64,000 nucleotides of DNA, taken from positions 11,201,913 through 11,265,912 of the forward strand of contig NC_030853.1 of assembly GCF_000208745.1 (NCBI RefSeq), written 5' to 3'. The stretch comes from Theobroma cacao. Lineage: Eukaryota > Streptophyta > Magnoliopsida > Malvales > Malvaceae. A program made the position numbers and the translations under genes. A model generated the notes under the pieces. It had not been told where the DNA came from. It made no database searches and saw nothing but the letters and a program-made list of their open reading frames with translations. Below, piece by piece: positions 10,830-21,472 of this stretch; positions within the stretch are counted from its first letter, which is position 1, and each line of letters starts with the position of its first letter.

Positions 10830-12244
10830 TCCTACAAAAGAAATTCAATTATCAAAACAAATCCAAATAATATTTGGATTTAGTGCTACTTATCAGATAT
10901 GTCAAACAACTAGCCATGAGAATTTGAGTAATTGCTTTCCAATTCAATTCAACCATCTCAACAAGCCCATAGCACATCCTCAAAATTGACAATCTGATAT
11001 CACAATCTTTAAAAATTATATCCCATTTTCACAACAATCAACCGCAAGTCAAAAATAGTCGATGAACCTTAATGCAATTGCACTTATAAAAAATGTTCAA
11101 GAATTTTAATCATTAATTAGCAGACACTAAACATAATTTCATTTGCCTAAACAAAGTTCAATACGGTGTACCTAGTCATCATCTACCAAACATTTTTTTG
11201 TTTTTAAACAATCTCTAAGTAGGCATCGTACTCCAAAAATATCAAATACCCCATATTACTAACAGCATAAACAATTCTTAGAACAATTGCTACCCATGTT
11301 CTTGACCTACACAAAGTGCACATACCCACCTTTCTTCAAGAACGGTTTATTTATTTTAATCAACTAACTGTTATCAACAACTCCAAAGATTCAAAATATT
11401 GCAATTTGTATGTAGTCATACTCCAATCAAGAAGAGCACTAAATAAGCCATCATTCATCAAAACACAAGAACTCATCTATGTTAAAGATTCCATGATTTT
11501 TTTTAACAAGTATTATCAAGACAAGCAAAGCAAAATCTCAAAAATTCCTAAAATTAAGTAAAAATGAAAAGAACATCCTTACTTGAAAGATTATGGAAAG
11601 TGTAGAAAGGATAATGAGTGCTAATGCAACTTAGATAATCCAAGAAACAAGCTTTGAAGTGAGAGAGAAGCAGAAAAGTTTTAAGGAAGAAGATAGAGGG
11701 AGAGAGGCAATTGGAAAATGTAGGGCGAAGAAGAAGAAAAGAAAGGAAAATATATTTAAAATAAAAAAAGTAGGGTTGGGCTCGACCAGCGCCACGACTC
11801 TTACTTGTGAGGGCCATATCTCTCATCTGTCCACACTCAAAGCAGTACACTTTGGGTTTCAGCATCACGACGCTCACACATTTTGTTTAAGCCTTTTTTT
11901 TTAGTGCTGTAACTCTCCCTTTGAGGGTCACGGTGCTGAAACATTCTATTTCAGCCTTGTTTGTCCTCATTTCAGGGCTATGGCACTCAATTTGAGGGCC
12001 ACGGCTCTTACTTTTCTTTTAAAAAAAAATTTTTTTTTGAAACTAATTACCTGTAAAAGGAAACATAAAAAAAAAATTAGATCACAAGATATATATTGTA
12101 ACTAACAAAACTTAAATAAAAGATGAAAATGAGTAAGGTTGAAGAGCTTGGGTTGCCTTTCATGAAACGCTTCATTTATAGTCTTTGGCTAGATTGACTA
12201 AGACTCTAGACCATGTTAAGCAAGTGAATTGATGACTTTTGATA
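10830..12244 (-). other. Non-coding 3' region of the Athila-like element
   Basis: About 1.4 kb lies between the end of pol (about 12245) and the post-pol ORF start (10829), read on the minus strand. It includes an A-run/T-run tract (12020-12040), an iterated G+C-rich word region (11785-12012), a pyrimidine-rich leader (about 11650-11750, minus strand) and an AT-rich stretch that ends at the acceptor-like TTTTGTAG. It resembles an untranslated leader plus an intron for the post-pol ORF. No LTR resembling 19868-21310 is found here, so the element's 3' LTR is missing from this side. Confidence 0.45.
11785..12012 (-). repeat. Iterated GYCGTGGCCCT-like words
   Basis: On the minus strand there are repeated variants of a short G+C-rich word in an otherwise AT-rich setting: AGCCGTGGCCCTC, TGCCATAGCCCTG, CACCGTGACCCTC, AGCGTCGTGATGCTG and AGTCGTGGCGCTGG. 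Spacing is irregular, about 30-60 bases. Variation falls mainly at CpG positions. Confidence 0.5.
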
Positions 12245-13500
12245 AATAATTTCACCTCCCTAATAATGCTTCAATCTTTGTCCATTCACTTTAAATTTCG
12301 ACCATCTGTCCCCCTAACTTCGATTGCTCCATGTGGAAATACCTCATTGACAATGAAAGGACTAGACCACCTTGATTGAGTTTTCTCGAAAATAATTTCA
12401 AGCAAGAATTATAGAACAGCACTGATTGTCTTGGCTCAGAGCTTCATTCCACTATCTTCTTATCATACCATTGGTTTGTTTTCATTTTATAGAGTTTGGC
12501 ATTCTCATAAGCTTGATGGTGGAATCCATCAAGTTCATTTAATTGCAACAACCTTTGCTCACCCACTGCTTGTAAATCAAAATTTAACTTCTTCATAGCC
12601 CAATAAGCATTATGCTCAAGTTCCACCGGTAAGTGACAAGCTTTGCCAAAGACCAACTTGTACAAAGACATGCCAATTGGGGTCTTGTAAATAGTCCGAT
12701 ATGCCCACAGTGCATCATCCAATCATCTTGCCTAATCTTTTCTTGTGGGACACACTATTTTTTCCAAAATCCTCTTAATTTCTGTATTTGACACTTCCAC
12801 TTGGCCACTAATTTGAGGATGATACGTAGTTGCAATCTTGTGTTTAACTCCATATTTTGCCAAAAATCCATTAAAATAGTTGTTGCAAAAGTGACTCCCT
12901 TCATCACTAATAATTGCCCTTAGAGTGCCAAATTGAGTGAAAATATTCTTCTTTATGAAATTCATCACCACCTTTGAATCATTATGAGGCAAGGGTGCCG
13001 CTTCAACCCATTTGGAGACATAATCTATGGCAAGCAAGATGTATTTGTTGTTTTATGAAGATATGAATGGGCTCATGAAGTCAATCCCCTATACATAAAA
13101 AATTTCTATCTAAAAAATGTTGCTGAAAGGCATCTCATGTTGCTTGGAGATATTACCCAATCTTTGGCACCTGTCACAATACAAAACAAAATTGTTAGCA
13201 TCCTTAAATAATGTAGGCCAATACAAACCTAATTGGAGGACCTTAGTAGCAGTTCTTATTCCTCCAAAGTGTCTTCCATAATCTAAAGAATGGCAGTGGT
13301 GAAGCACGCTTTGAATTTCTTCTTTCAGGACACATTTTCTAAAGATATGGTCTTTACACTACTTAAACAAGAAAGGCTCATCCCAAAAATAAAATTTAAC
13401 ATCATGCAAAAATTTCTTTTTCTGATGAAAATTTAAATAAGAGAGAATAATATTGCTTACCAGATAATTCACGAGATCAACATACCAAGGAAGTGATTTC
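12245..13500 (-). pseudogene. Athila-like integrase remnant
   Basis: Integrase inserts the DNA copy into the genome. In minus-strand order: a zinc-binding HHCC region (HCHSLDYGRHFGGIRTA ... CDRCQR, 13307-13110), then the catalytic core with first Asp in AIDYVSKW (near 13030), second Asp in ISDEGSHF (near 12910) and Glu in GQVEVSN (near 12785). A conserved core follows ([27 protein letters not shown], 12722-12600), and the C-terminus (FKVNGQRLKHY) ends near 12261. The DDE triad can still be read, but frame breaks near 13110-13040 and 12730 and a stop near 12444 split the gene. No chromodomain is seen, as expected for the Athila/Tat branch. Confidence 0.85.
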
Positions 13501-15330
13501 TTACCAACTTGAAGGATTTTGTTCATCAGGAACAGTCTCTTTGATTAAGGTTGAATCTTTACCTCGAGCTTTAATCTTCAATCTTGATAAGTGGTCTGCC
13601 ACTTGATTTTCTGTTCCTTTTCTATCACAAATCTCGAGATCAAATTCTTGAAGCAAAAGAATCCACTCTATCAATCTTGGCTTAGCATCCTTCTTGGCAA
13701 TCAAATATTTGATAGTTGAGTGATCAATGTATACTATCACCTTTGTCCCAACTAGATAGGAGCAAAATTTGTCAAAAGAAAAAGCTACAGCCAAAAGCTC
13801 TTTTTCTGTTGCGGTAGAATTTTTCTGGGTCTCATTCAAAGTCTTGCTAGCATAATAAATGGAATGAAAGATTTTATCCTTCCTTTGTCCCAAACCAGCT
13901 CCTACCGCATAATCACTTGCATCACACATTAGTTCAAAAGGGAGAGTTCAATCGGGACTAATTATGATAGGTGCAAAAATTAATCTTTTCTTCAGTTCAT
14001 CAAAAGCAACAAGACATTCATTATCAAACTTAAATGGCACATCTTTTTCCAATAAATTGCTAAGTGGTTTAGAAATTTTTGAGAAGTCTTTAATAAATCT
14101 TCTATAAAAACCAGTATGACCAAGAAAGCTTCTAATACCTTTGGCATTTATTAGAGGTTGTAATTTCTCAATTGTTTTAATTTTTGCTTTATCTACCTTA
14201 ATGCCGCTATTAGAGATCTTGTGCCCAAGAACAATACCTTCGTGCACCATGAAGTGACATTTCTCCCAATTGAGCACCAAATTTGTTTCTTCACATCTCT
14301 TGAGTACCCTAGAAGATTTAAGAGACAATCATCAAAATTATTTCCAAGGATAGAAAAATCATCCATAAATACCTGCAAACATTTCTCCAGCATGTTTGTG
14401 AATATGGCCATCATACATCTTTGAAAGGTGGTTGGTGCATTACATAATCCAAATGGCATTATTCTAAAAGCAAAGGTGCCATAAGGACATGTAATTGTAG
14501 TCTTTTCTTAATCTTCAGGGGCAATAGCAATTTGGATATAACCAAAATAACAATTTAGAAAGCAATAATATTCCTTATCAGCTAAGGGATCCAACATTTG
14601 ATCAATGAATAGAAGAGGAAAGTGATATTTCCTTGTAGCTTTGTTGAGCTTGAGGTCATCCATGCACACTCTCCATCCAATCATAGTTCTTGTTGGAATG
14701 AGTTCATTATTGTCATTGGCAACCATAGTCATTCCCCCTTTCTTAGGAACACATTGAACTAGACTTACCCATGAGCTATCAGAAATAGGATAAATTATTT
14801 GAGCATCAAACCACTTGATGATTTCTTTCTTGACCACTTCCTTCATGATGGGATTCAATCTTCTTTGTTGTTCAATTGTGGCTTTGTGATTTTCCTCAAG
14901 GAGAATTTCGTCCACCCTATGGTCGACCCTATTGCTTTCTTGAATTCTCTAAGTGTTCTCAATAACTTCTCCTCTTGCATGTTAGTAAGAGAAGCTGAAA
15001 TAATAATTGGAAGAGGAGAAGATTTTCCAAGAAAAGCATACCTCAAGTGTACAGGCAGAGGTTTGAGTTCCAAAGTAGGTGGTTCCTCAATGGAAGGCTT
15101 AGAAGCTAGCATTAAAGAAGCTGAAACATCTAAAGACTCAAATTGATGATTAGTTCTAAGTTTGGAGTGAACATTTAACGAATTTGAATATTCAATAAAT
15201 TCATCATCATCCCTATTAGAATTAGCAACTAAACATGCTTCAAAAGGATCATTGGGATTTTCTTCTAAGAAAACATATTGTGTAAAGTTATTTATCACAC
15301 TCACAGAAAAACAGTCGTCAGATGTCACAA
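13501..15330 (-). pseudogene. Athila-like reverse transcriptase-RNase H remnant
   Basis: Minus-strand order: a pre-RT linker (15328-14920, ALPVHLRYAFL-type region), RT from about 14915 (DEILLEENHKATIEQQRRL) through MPFGLCNAPTTFQRCM (14459) and the catalytic VFMDDFSI motif (near 14370, intact), then the RT thumb (GHTGFYRRFIKDFS). RNase H follows ([16 protein letters not shown], 13929; [32 protein letters not shown] near 13580). Frame breaks occur near 14900, 14510 and 14310, and a stop lies at the RT/RNase H junction near 13945. The long linear RNase H ending in ADHLSRL is typical of Athila/Tat-type Ty3/gypsy pol. Confidence 0.9.
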
Positions 15331-15364
15331 GTAATTTTAAAGCTTTGAAAATATTAAATGTTAC

Positions 15365-16136
15365 CTATTGATCTTGAACTCTCAAAGTGAGCTCACATTT
15401 TTCAACATCAATCAAAGCTCTAGCAGTTGCTAAGAATGGCCTCCCAAGGATGATTGAAATTTTCCTATCTTCTTCCATGTCAAGAATTATAAAATCAACT
15501 AGAAAAAAATATTTATCTACCTTGACAAGAACATCTTCAATAATTCCCCTTGGGTACACATAGGAGCAATCAGCCAGTTGCAAAGTAACAGAAGTGGGTT
15601 TGCATTCCCCCAAACCAAGTTTCTCAAAAATTGACCAAGGCATTAAATTGATACTTGCACCTAAATCACTCAAAGCTTTTGCAAAAAAATAAATTACCAA
15701 TAGTGCAAGGGATTGTGAAACTACCTGGATCTGAGTTTGGTGGCAGTTTATTTTAGAGAATTACACTACACTCTTTTGTAAGGAAGACAGTTTCAAACTT
15801 ACCTATCTTTCTCTTTTTGGAGAAGATGTCCTTCAAGAACTTGACAGAGCTGGGCATTTGTTCCAAAGCTTCAACAAAAGGAATATTTATATGTAATTTC
15901 TTGAAGACATTGGTGAACTTTTGAAATCGCTTTTCAAGCTTTTGTTTTTGGAGCCTTTGGGGAAAATGTGGTAGAGGATGGATGACTTGAGAAGTTCCTT
16001 GATTTTCAGCCTTGTCATCTTCTTTCTGTTCAACTTCAATATCTTTCTCACACATTCTTTCCTTATCAACATTCTCAGATTCAATTGCTTTTTCATTCAC
16101 CCCCTCAATTTCTTTTCCACTCCTTAAAGTGATTGC
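15365..16136 (-). pseudogene. Athila-like gag-protease linker and aspartic protease remnant
   Basis: The protease cuts the gag-pol precursor inside the particle. The active-site block ALSDLGASINLMPWSIF (from about 15683) has the D-L-G form seen in this branch instead of D-T/S-G. The later block SIILGRPFLATARALIDV (about 15450) is the second hallmark. Upstream is a charged linker (16100-15753; NVDKERMCEKDIEVEQKEDD) ending at a stop near 15755. A further frame break lies at about 15700. The neighbours, gag upstream and RT downstream, are in the normal gypsy order. Confidence 0.85.
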
Positions 16137-17199
16137 TCAGCATTGTTCCTTACCTTTAGGATTGATTTGTGTGTCACTAGGTAAGGAACCTTGAGGTCTA
16201 TTGTTGATGGAATTTGCAAGATGTCCCAATTGGGTCTCAAGATTTCTCAAGAAGGCTCTTTGACTTTGAATTATAGCATCAGTCTTTGATATATATTGTA
16301 AGAGAAGTTCTTTCACTTGGGACTTCTTTTCAAGAATTGGTGGTCTACCTTGTTGTTGAAAACCAATAAGCATGATGGGTTTTGGATTTGAAGGCCTTGC
16401 ATTGTTGTTCCATGAAAAGTTAGGGTGGTTTCTCCAATCAAAATTATAAGTATTGGAATATGGGTTATTCTGCTTTCTATTGAAGTTCCCCACAAATTGG
16501 ATTGATTCAGAATTGTAAGGACATTGATCATTTGAATGGCCATCTCCACACATCTTACAAACTAAAAATGAATTTTTAATTGCATGAACTCCCAATGTGT
16601 CAAACTTCTTAGACAGTGCAACCACTTGTGCAGCTACTTGAGCAGTTAAGGTGCCAAGTGCATTAATTTCATAAGCTCCAATAGCTTTTCTTGAACCTAA
16701 CCTTTCTGAAGGCCATTAGTAATTATTTGAGTCCATATCTTCTAATAGATTACAAGCATCTACAGCATTCTTACTCATTAATGCCCCACCAGCAACAACA
16801 TCAATTGTGGTTTTTATTGACCTAACCAGTCCATTGCAGAATGTCTAAACTTGCAACCAGTCAGGAATCCCATGATGTGGACATCTTCTTAGTAATTCTT
16901 TAAACCTCTCCCAAGCTTTATACAAGGATTCACTATCAAATTGTGTTAATGAGGTTATATTGTTCCTCATCTTTGCAATCTTGGCAGACGAAAAAAATTT
17001 GCTAGAAACTTTTGAGCCAAGTCTTGCCAAGTAGTGATAGACCCATTGGGCAATTAATTAAGCTAGCTCTTTGCTTTATCCCTTGGAGAAAACAGAAATA
17101 GTCTCAATCTAATAGCATCATCAGTTACTCCATTGTATTTAAACGTATCGCAAATCTCCAAGAAATTTACCAAATGAGAATTAGGATCATCACTAGGTA
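16137..17199 (-). pseudogene. Athila-like gag, C-terminal part
   Basis: Gag forms the particle shell and binds RNA. On the minus strand it reads from the solo-LTR junction: [20 protein letters not shown], then the retrotransposon gag domain (WQDLAQKFLAKFF; LYKAWERFKELLRRCPHHG at about 16930), then a zinc knuckle CKMCGDGHSNDQC (near 16555) of C-x2-C-x3-H-x4-C form, and a coiled-coil-like stretch before TAG near 16137. Stops at about 17060 (two), 16843 and 16717 break it. The N-terminal part is at 19423-19650; a D1 solo LTR separates the halves. Confidence 0.88.
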
Positions 17200-17204
17200 C
17201 CCAC

Positions 17205-19422
17205 TGTCACAGCCCAATTTTCAGGCCATGACCGACTCATGGGCCCAATGGGCATAGTCCACTAAGCCCAAGCAAGCCTCTTTATGTAATCCCGATCATC
17301 ATTTCAACAATTATTCCTAAAGTCACATTTCGTAATTCTCAACTATAAAAATATTCAGTCATATACTATGGCAATCAAATACTTACATTTAGATCATCCA
17401 AAATAATATCACCCATTGTCAACTCATAGTGGCATCATCAATCAAAATATACATATATTGTTTATACTATGAATCTTAGTGATTTACATCACGCGTATAC
17501 ATACACAGGCAAAAGACTCTTGACTACCAGTGGAGCGACTTTGGGTGAAGGTACAACTACTAAATGCCATGGTACCTACCAAAAAGACGAATATACATGG
17601 ACACCTCAATCTAGGTCCCAACTGCCTTTGAGTTTGAAAACATGAAGTTTAAAAGAGTGAGTATAAACCTAGTGAGTGAACATAGGAAGGGAACAAGCAA
17701 ACGATATGGAAAGTTGTAAAAAACATGATGCACTTATGTTAAAAATAATGCAATTTAGCTTAATTTCTTGTAAAGCCCCTTAATTCAACCTTTGGTTATT
17801 TAATCTCGTAAAGTGAAGGATCTATGATCAACAACGAAGTTGAAAAGAGTGAAAATTACAGCAAATATCCAACCAAAACAGGCAAGATAAAGAGTTTTTC
17901 GTTACATTGAAAATCAATTTGGAAGCAATTAACAATTTCAACATTCAACATTCATTGTAATCACATAATATTTTCTCTAACATTTCTATAGTATGTGTAA
18001 ACATGTATACAACCACCGGCTCATCAACTCATGTGCACTCCCACACCTCAAATAACTGGAATCATCATCCACTGGTCATCAGCTCATGTGCACTCCCACA
18101 CTGCACATAGTTGGAATCATCATCAACAGGTCATCAGCTCATGTGCACTCCCACACGCACATAGTTGGAATCACCCATCATCATCGGCATGTGCACTCCC
18201 ACACCGTACACGCACGGTTACAATTATCACACAATATTATCATTCAAAGCATAACATATATATCATCAGAATATAGGAACACATGGGTTCATCTCATTAC
18301 ACATTTTACAGCATAATACGTTTCATCAAGGGCTTGTACCCAAGCATGATTTAGAGAAAAAAAAGTCAAATATAGTCATTTAAGTGCTTCATCTCAACAC
18401 ATATGTATTTCCCAAAAATAATTTAATGCAAGTTCACTTACTTGTCCTTGTTGATTATTTTGATCGACTCTAACTTCAACTAATGCTCTAAATGGACATG
18501 TGGGGCCTCGTTGGAACCTATGACACATAATATAACCATAAAAAATATAACAGCCCACAAATCTAATTATTAGCCATCTTTAACAACTTAAAATCAACCC
18601 TAACTCATTTCTCACCTTGATGGACTTGTAGTTGAATTTTCTTAGTGAGGATTAAAAGGGAAAAACTCCTTCAAGAGTTTTCAAGCTAATTTGAAGAGTT
18701 TCTCTCTCTAAAAATGTTCAACTAGTGAGAGAAAGTGTAGAAGAAAAACTTTTTTTGAGGGTTTTTGAGGTGAAAAAGTGAAAGAGAATGAAAAACCTTA
18801 TGAAAAAGTGTGCAAAAACATGAATTTTGGAGTTAGTATAAGAAGGTTATGGAGGTAAAGTTTCTTTGCATGGAGGATGAAAAGTTCTGTAAAAAGGAGA
18901 GAAGAAATGAGAGAAAAATGAAGAAAGTGCTAGAACTTTAGATATTTATCTCTAAAGTCAATCAAAGTTTCACGTAATTTACAAAAATGCCCCTTTTTGT
19001 TCTTCTAGTGCAGTACTTTTATTTTGACAAAGATTTTGACCATTTTCTTATTAGAACTGGGCAAAGTCGTAAACATCAAAGTTGTAGCCCTGCCTCTTAT
19101 CTTTCTTGAAAAACAAAAACATATGCAAATAGAGCAACAGTCCATTATGCACCTTTCTTCACCAATTGAAATTATTTTTTATGCTACTCCTATAAAAACA
19201 TAAAATAATTATAAATAACGTAAAACTAACATCATTAACTTAAAATAAATATTTAAACATAAATTAAATTAAAGCAATAAAATAAATAAAAATACCTAAA
19301 TTTTATCCTAAATATAGTCCAACTTAGACTAATTAAGTATTTAATCTCCAATTAAATATGTGAATTTGATGCACTCATCAGTCTATCTCTAGTTACGCAT
19401 CTATGGGGGTCAAGGTTTCACA
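17205..19422 (-). mobile_element. Solo D1 LTR inserted in Athila-like gag
   Basis: A minus-strand D1 LTR of 2218 bases. On the plus strand it begins TGTCACAGCCC (end of the LTR) and finishes AAGGTTTCACA (start of the LTR). An exact CCCAC duplication flanks it (17200-17204, 19423-19427). Removing it and one CCCAC joins the two halves of the gag domain. It is closest to the LTR at 5323-7672: both start TGTGAAACC and carry a TGATGCACTCA block near the start. No internal sequence is present. A minisatellite with core GTGCACTCCCACAC occupies 18026-18210. Confidence 0.93.
18026..18210 (-). repeat. ~55-base minisatellite in a D1 LTR
   Basis: Three to four units contain CTCATGTGCACTCCCACAC followed by a variable ...GGAATCATCATC... 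spacer. Unit length is about 55 bases, unlike the 35 and 43 bases in other D1 LTRs, but the GTGCACTCCC core is common to all. Short frames here (81 and 76 codons) come from the repeat. Confidence 0.75.
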
Positions 19423-19650
19423 CCCACCAAACTGGACTAAAGACTGAATCATCTGAATGTAAGCTAGTTTAATTTCAAAATTATTTACATTGATGGAAGG
19501 TTTCCTAATGCTTTGGTGCAAACCTTGCAAAAGAGGAACAACATAATCCCATAATGCTTTATTTGCTTCGGGAACCAGATTAATGGCATTATTGCCATTA
19601 TTGTTGTTATCCTCAGCCATTGTATGATTTAAAGCTGCAATTTTCAAATT
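19423..19650 (-). pseudogene. Athila-like gag, N-terminal part
   Basis: The minus-strand frame includes MAEDNNNNGNNA from about 19621, ANKALWDYVVPLLQG, and NNFEIKLAYIQMIQSLVQFGG at the solo-LTR junction. This is the characteristic start of Athila-like gag (a NNFEIKP-like block followed by an IQM block). The same frame is open upstream (DLVPFDLEIERTFKRR) to at least 19735, but the MAEDN start agrees with the family. Expected continuation is in 17199-16137. Confidence 0.8.
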
Positions 19651-19842
19651 CTTCTTTTGACGTCTTTTGAAAGTTCTTTCTATCTCAAGATCAAAAGGAA
19701 CAAGATCCAAGTTGTTCCTTCTTTGCATACAATGACTAAAGATATCTGCAAGCAAACAAAATCTAATATTAAAACAAAAAAATAAAATTTGAAGTAAGAT
19801 TAAATTGCTTGGTATTAATATTAGTAAAAATTCTAGAAACAA

Positions 19843-19862
19843 CTCCCTAGCAATGACGCCAA
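19843..19862 (-). promoter_or_regulatory. Post-LTR leader block of the Athila-like element (primer site region)
   Basis: The minus strand reads TTGGCGTCATTGCTAGGGAG immediately after the LTR end. It is a decayed form of the TGGCGCCGTTGCCGGGGA block that follows the 5' LTR in Athila/Tat-type elements and overlaps or adjoins the primer binding site. It fixes 19868-21310 as the 5' LTR. Confidence 0.75.
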
Positions 19863-19867
19863 TAACT

Positions 19868-21310
19868 TGTCAGTTAAAATTTTACTATGCAAGTATTTGT
19901 ATCAAATAGACAGTTTATAAGCAAGCAGAGTATCAATCTCGTAGAGAATTGATCTAAAATTTTACTAAGTATTAAAATTAGAACAATTTAATCTTATCCA
20001 AAAAAATCAATATCAAATAACTATATTAACTAACTAAAGATACTTAACCAAAATTTAAACTAAGAAAAATCAAAGTAATAATAACTTGGGTAAATATCAA
20101 ATCAAACAAGCCTAAGATTACAATATTTCTCACACTTTATCTAAATCTTACCTCTCTTCCTTAACTGATTTCAATGGGTTGAATTGCTAACCTAAAGTCC
20201 TAAATTATTTATAAGGGTCTCTTAACTCATCTTATAAAAATATCTATTTTAACCAAAACACTATATCCCTATGTGAATTGAAATTAAAATAGATTCATTA
20301 AGTTCATACTCTAATCTAGCTACATATGGCCTATAGGTATATCCTTATGCTATACGCAAATCAATTAATATGATCATATGATATCCCAATTTTAATCTAC
20401 ACTAAACTCCCTTTCCCAAGTTTGTTTAGGTTCCTAAATCAATTTAACTGGCAGCCAAGTAATTAAAAGTATTAAGAACAAATTAGAATAAACAATTCAA
20501 ATTCCATTGAAAATAAGTAAGAAAGAGATTAAAAATTTAGATTGCATGTGAGTTCAATTGCAATCCTAGAAAAAGAAAATTAGCTACTCATGATTGCAAA
20601 GACAAATAGCATTGTATATAATTCAACCATTGAGAGTAACAAGAAAAATAAAAGCCAAGGAAGAAAACAAAACAAATATCTGCGGCCTTGCTCTTCAAGT
20701 TTCAACCTCAACTTCTAGCTTCTTGAATCTCCAAAAGTTGTCTAACCTAATGTCTCTTAAAAATAACCTATTTATACTAACAAACTTAACCTATAGTTTC
20801 CTAAGTTGACTTATGATTTAATTGGGCTTAAAAGTGTAATGAGAGGCCCAATCATCAATTGTCAGTCATTAAAAGTTTCCATTCCCACTGTAGTACATCC
20901 ATCCATATTCTAATGCAATTTTCTCTATCTTTAATGTAAAACTGGGTAAAGTGTATCCTTAAAAATTGTAGCTCTGTCTTTTAGCTTTCCAATGGCTTAA
21001 GAATCGTATCATTTGGAGTTTTGTAGTGCGACTATTATCACCAAAATACTGAAGCATATGCAAGCAAACTTTTGGGTCTTTCAACATTTACTTTCCAAAA
21101 TTAAGCCAAATTCTCTTAGTTCTACAAAAATAAAAAAAACTAATAAATAATAACCAAATTAAAAAATGACATAAAATTAAAATAACTTATTTAAAAATAA
21201 ACTAATTATAAAAACAACCAAAAATGACTAAATTATAATTAAAAATTGAGGACTTAGCTAATATTTAATACAAAATTGAACTAAAATAATTCTATGAAAT
21301 AGAATTATCA
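19868..21310 (-). repeat. 5' LTR of the Athila-like element
   Basis: Minus-strand LTR of about 1443 bases, starting TGATAATTCTATTTCATAG at 21310 and ending ACTGACA at 19868. Related solo LTRs lie at 35572-37086 and 60051-61463; all share the CAATTCTCT(A/G)(T/C)G(A/G)GAT motif near the 3' end and the ATGATACGATTCTT...CATTGGAAAG region in the middle. The element's other LTR is not found. Confidence 0.85.
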
Positions 21311-21472
21311 CATTACAAATCCGTTTGTAAGAATTCATGATCTAAAACCTTTGCATAAGGTTTAAATATTAAATCAAAGCATGGTGAACATAAAGCTTAT
21401 TCATGGATGCATAACCCAAAGACAAGTATGGCACGTTTTGACATAAACCATGGTAAAGAGCTTGTTCCTTGA

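Noticed and set aside
11554..11904. Overlapping 107- and 81-codon frames on opposite strands
   Set aside because: In the untranslated 3' region of the Athila-like element; purine/pyrimidine-biased, with no family features.
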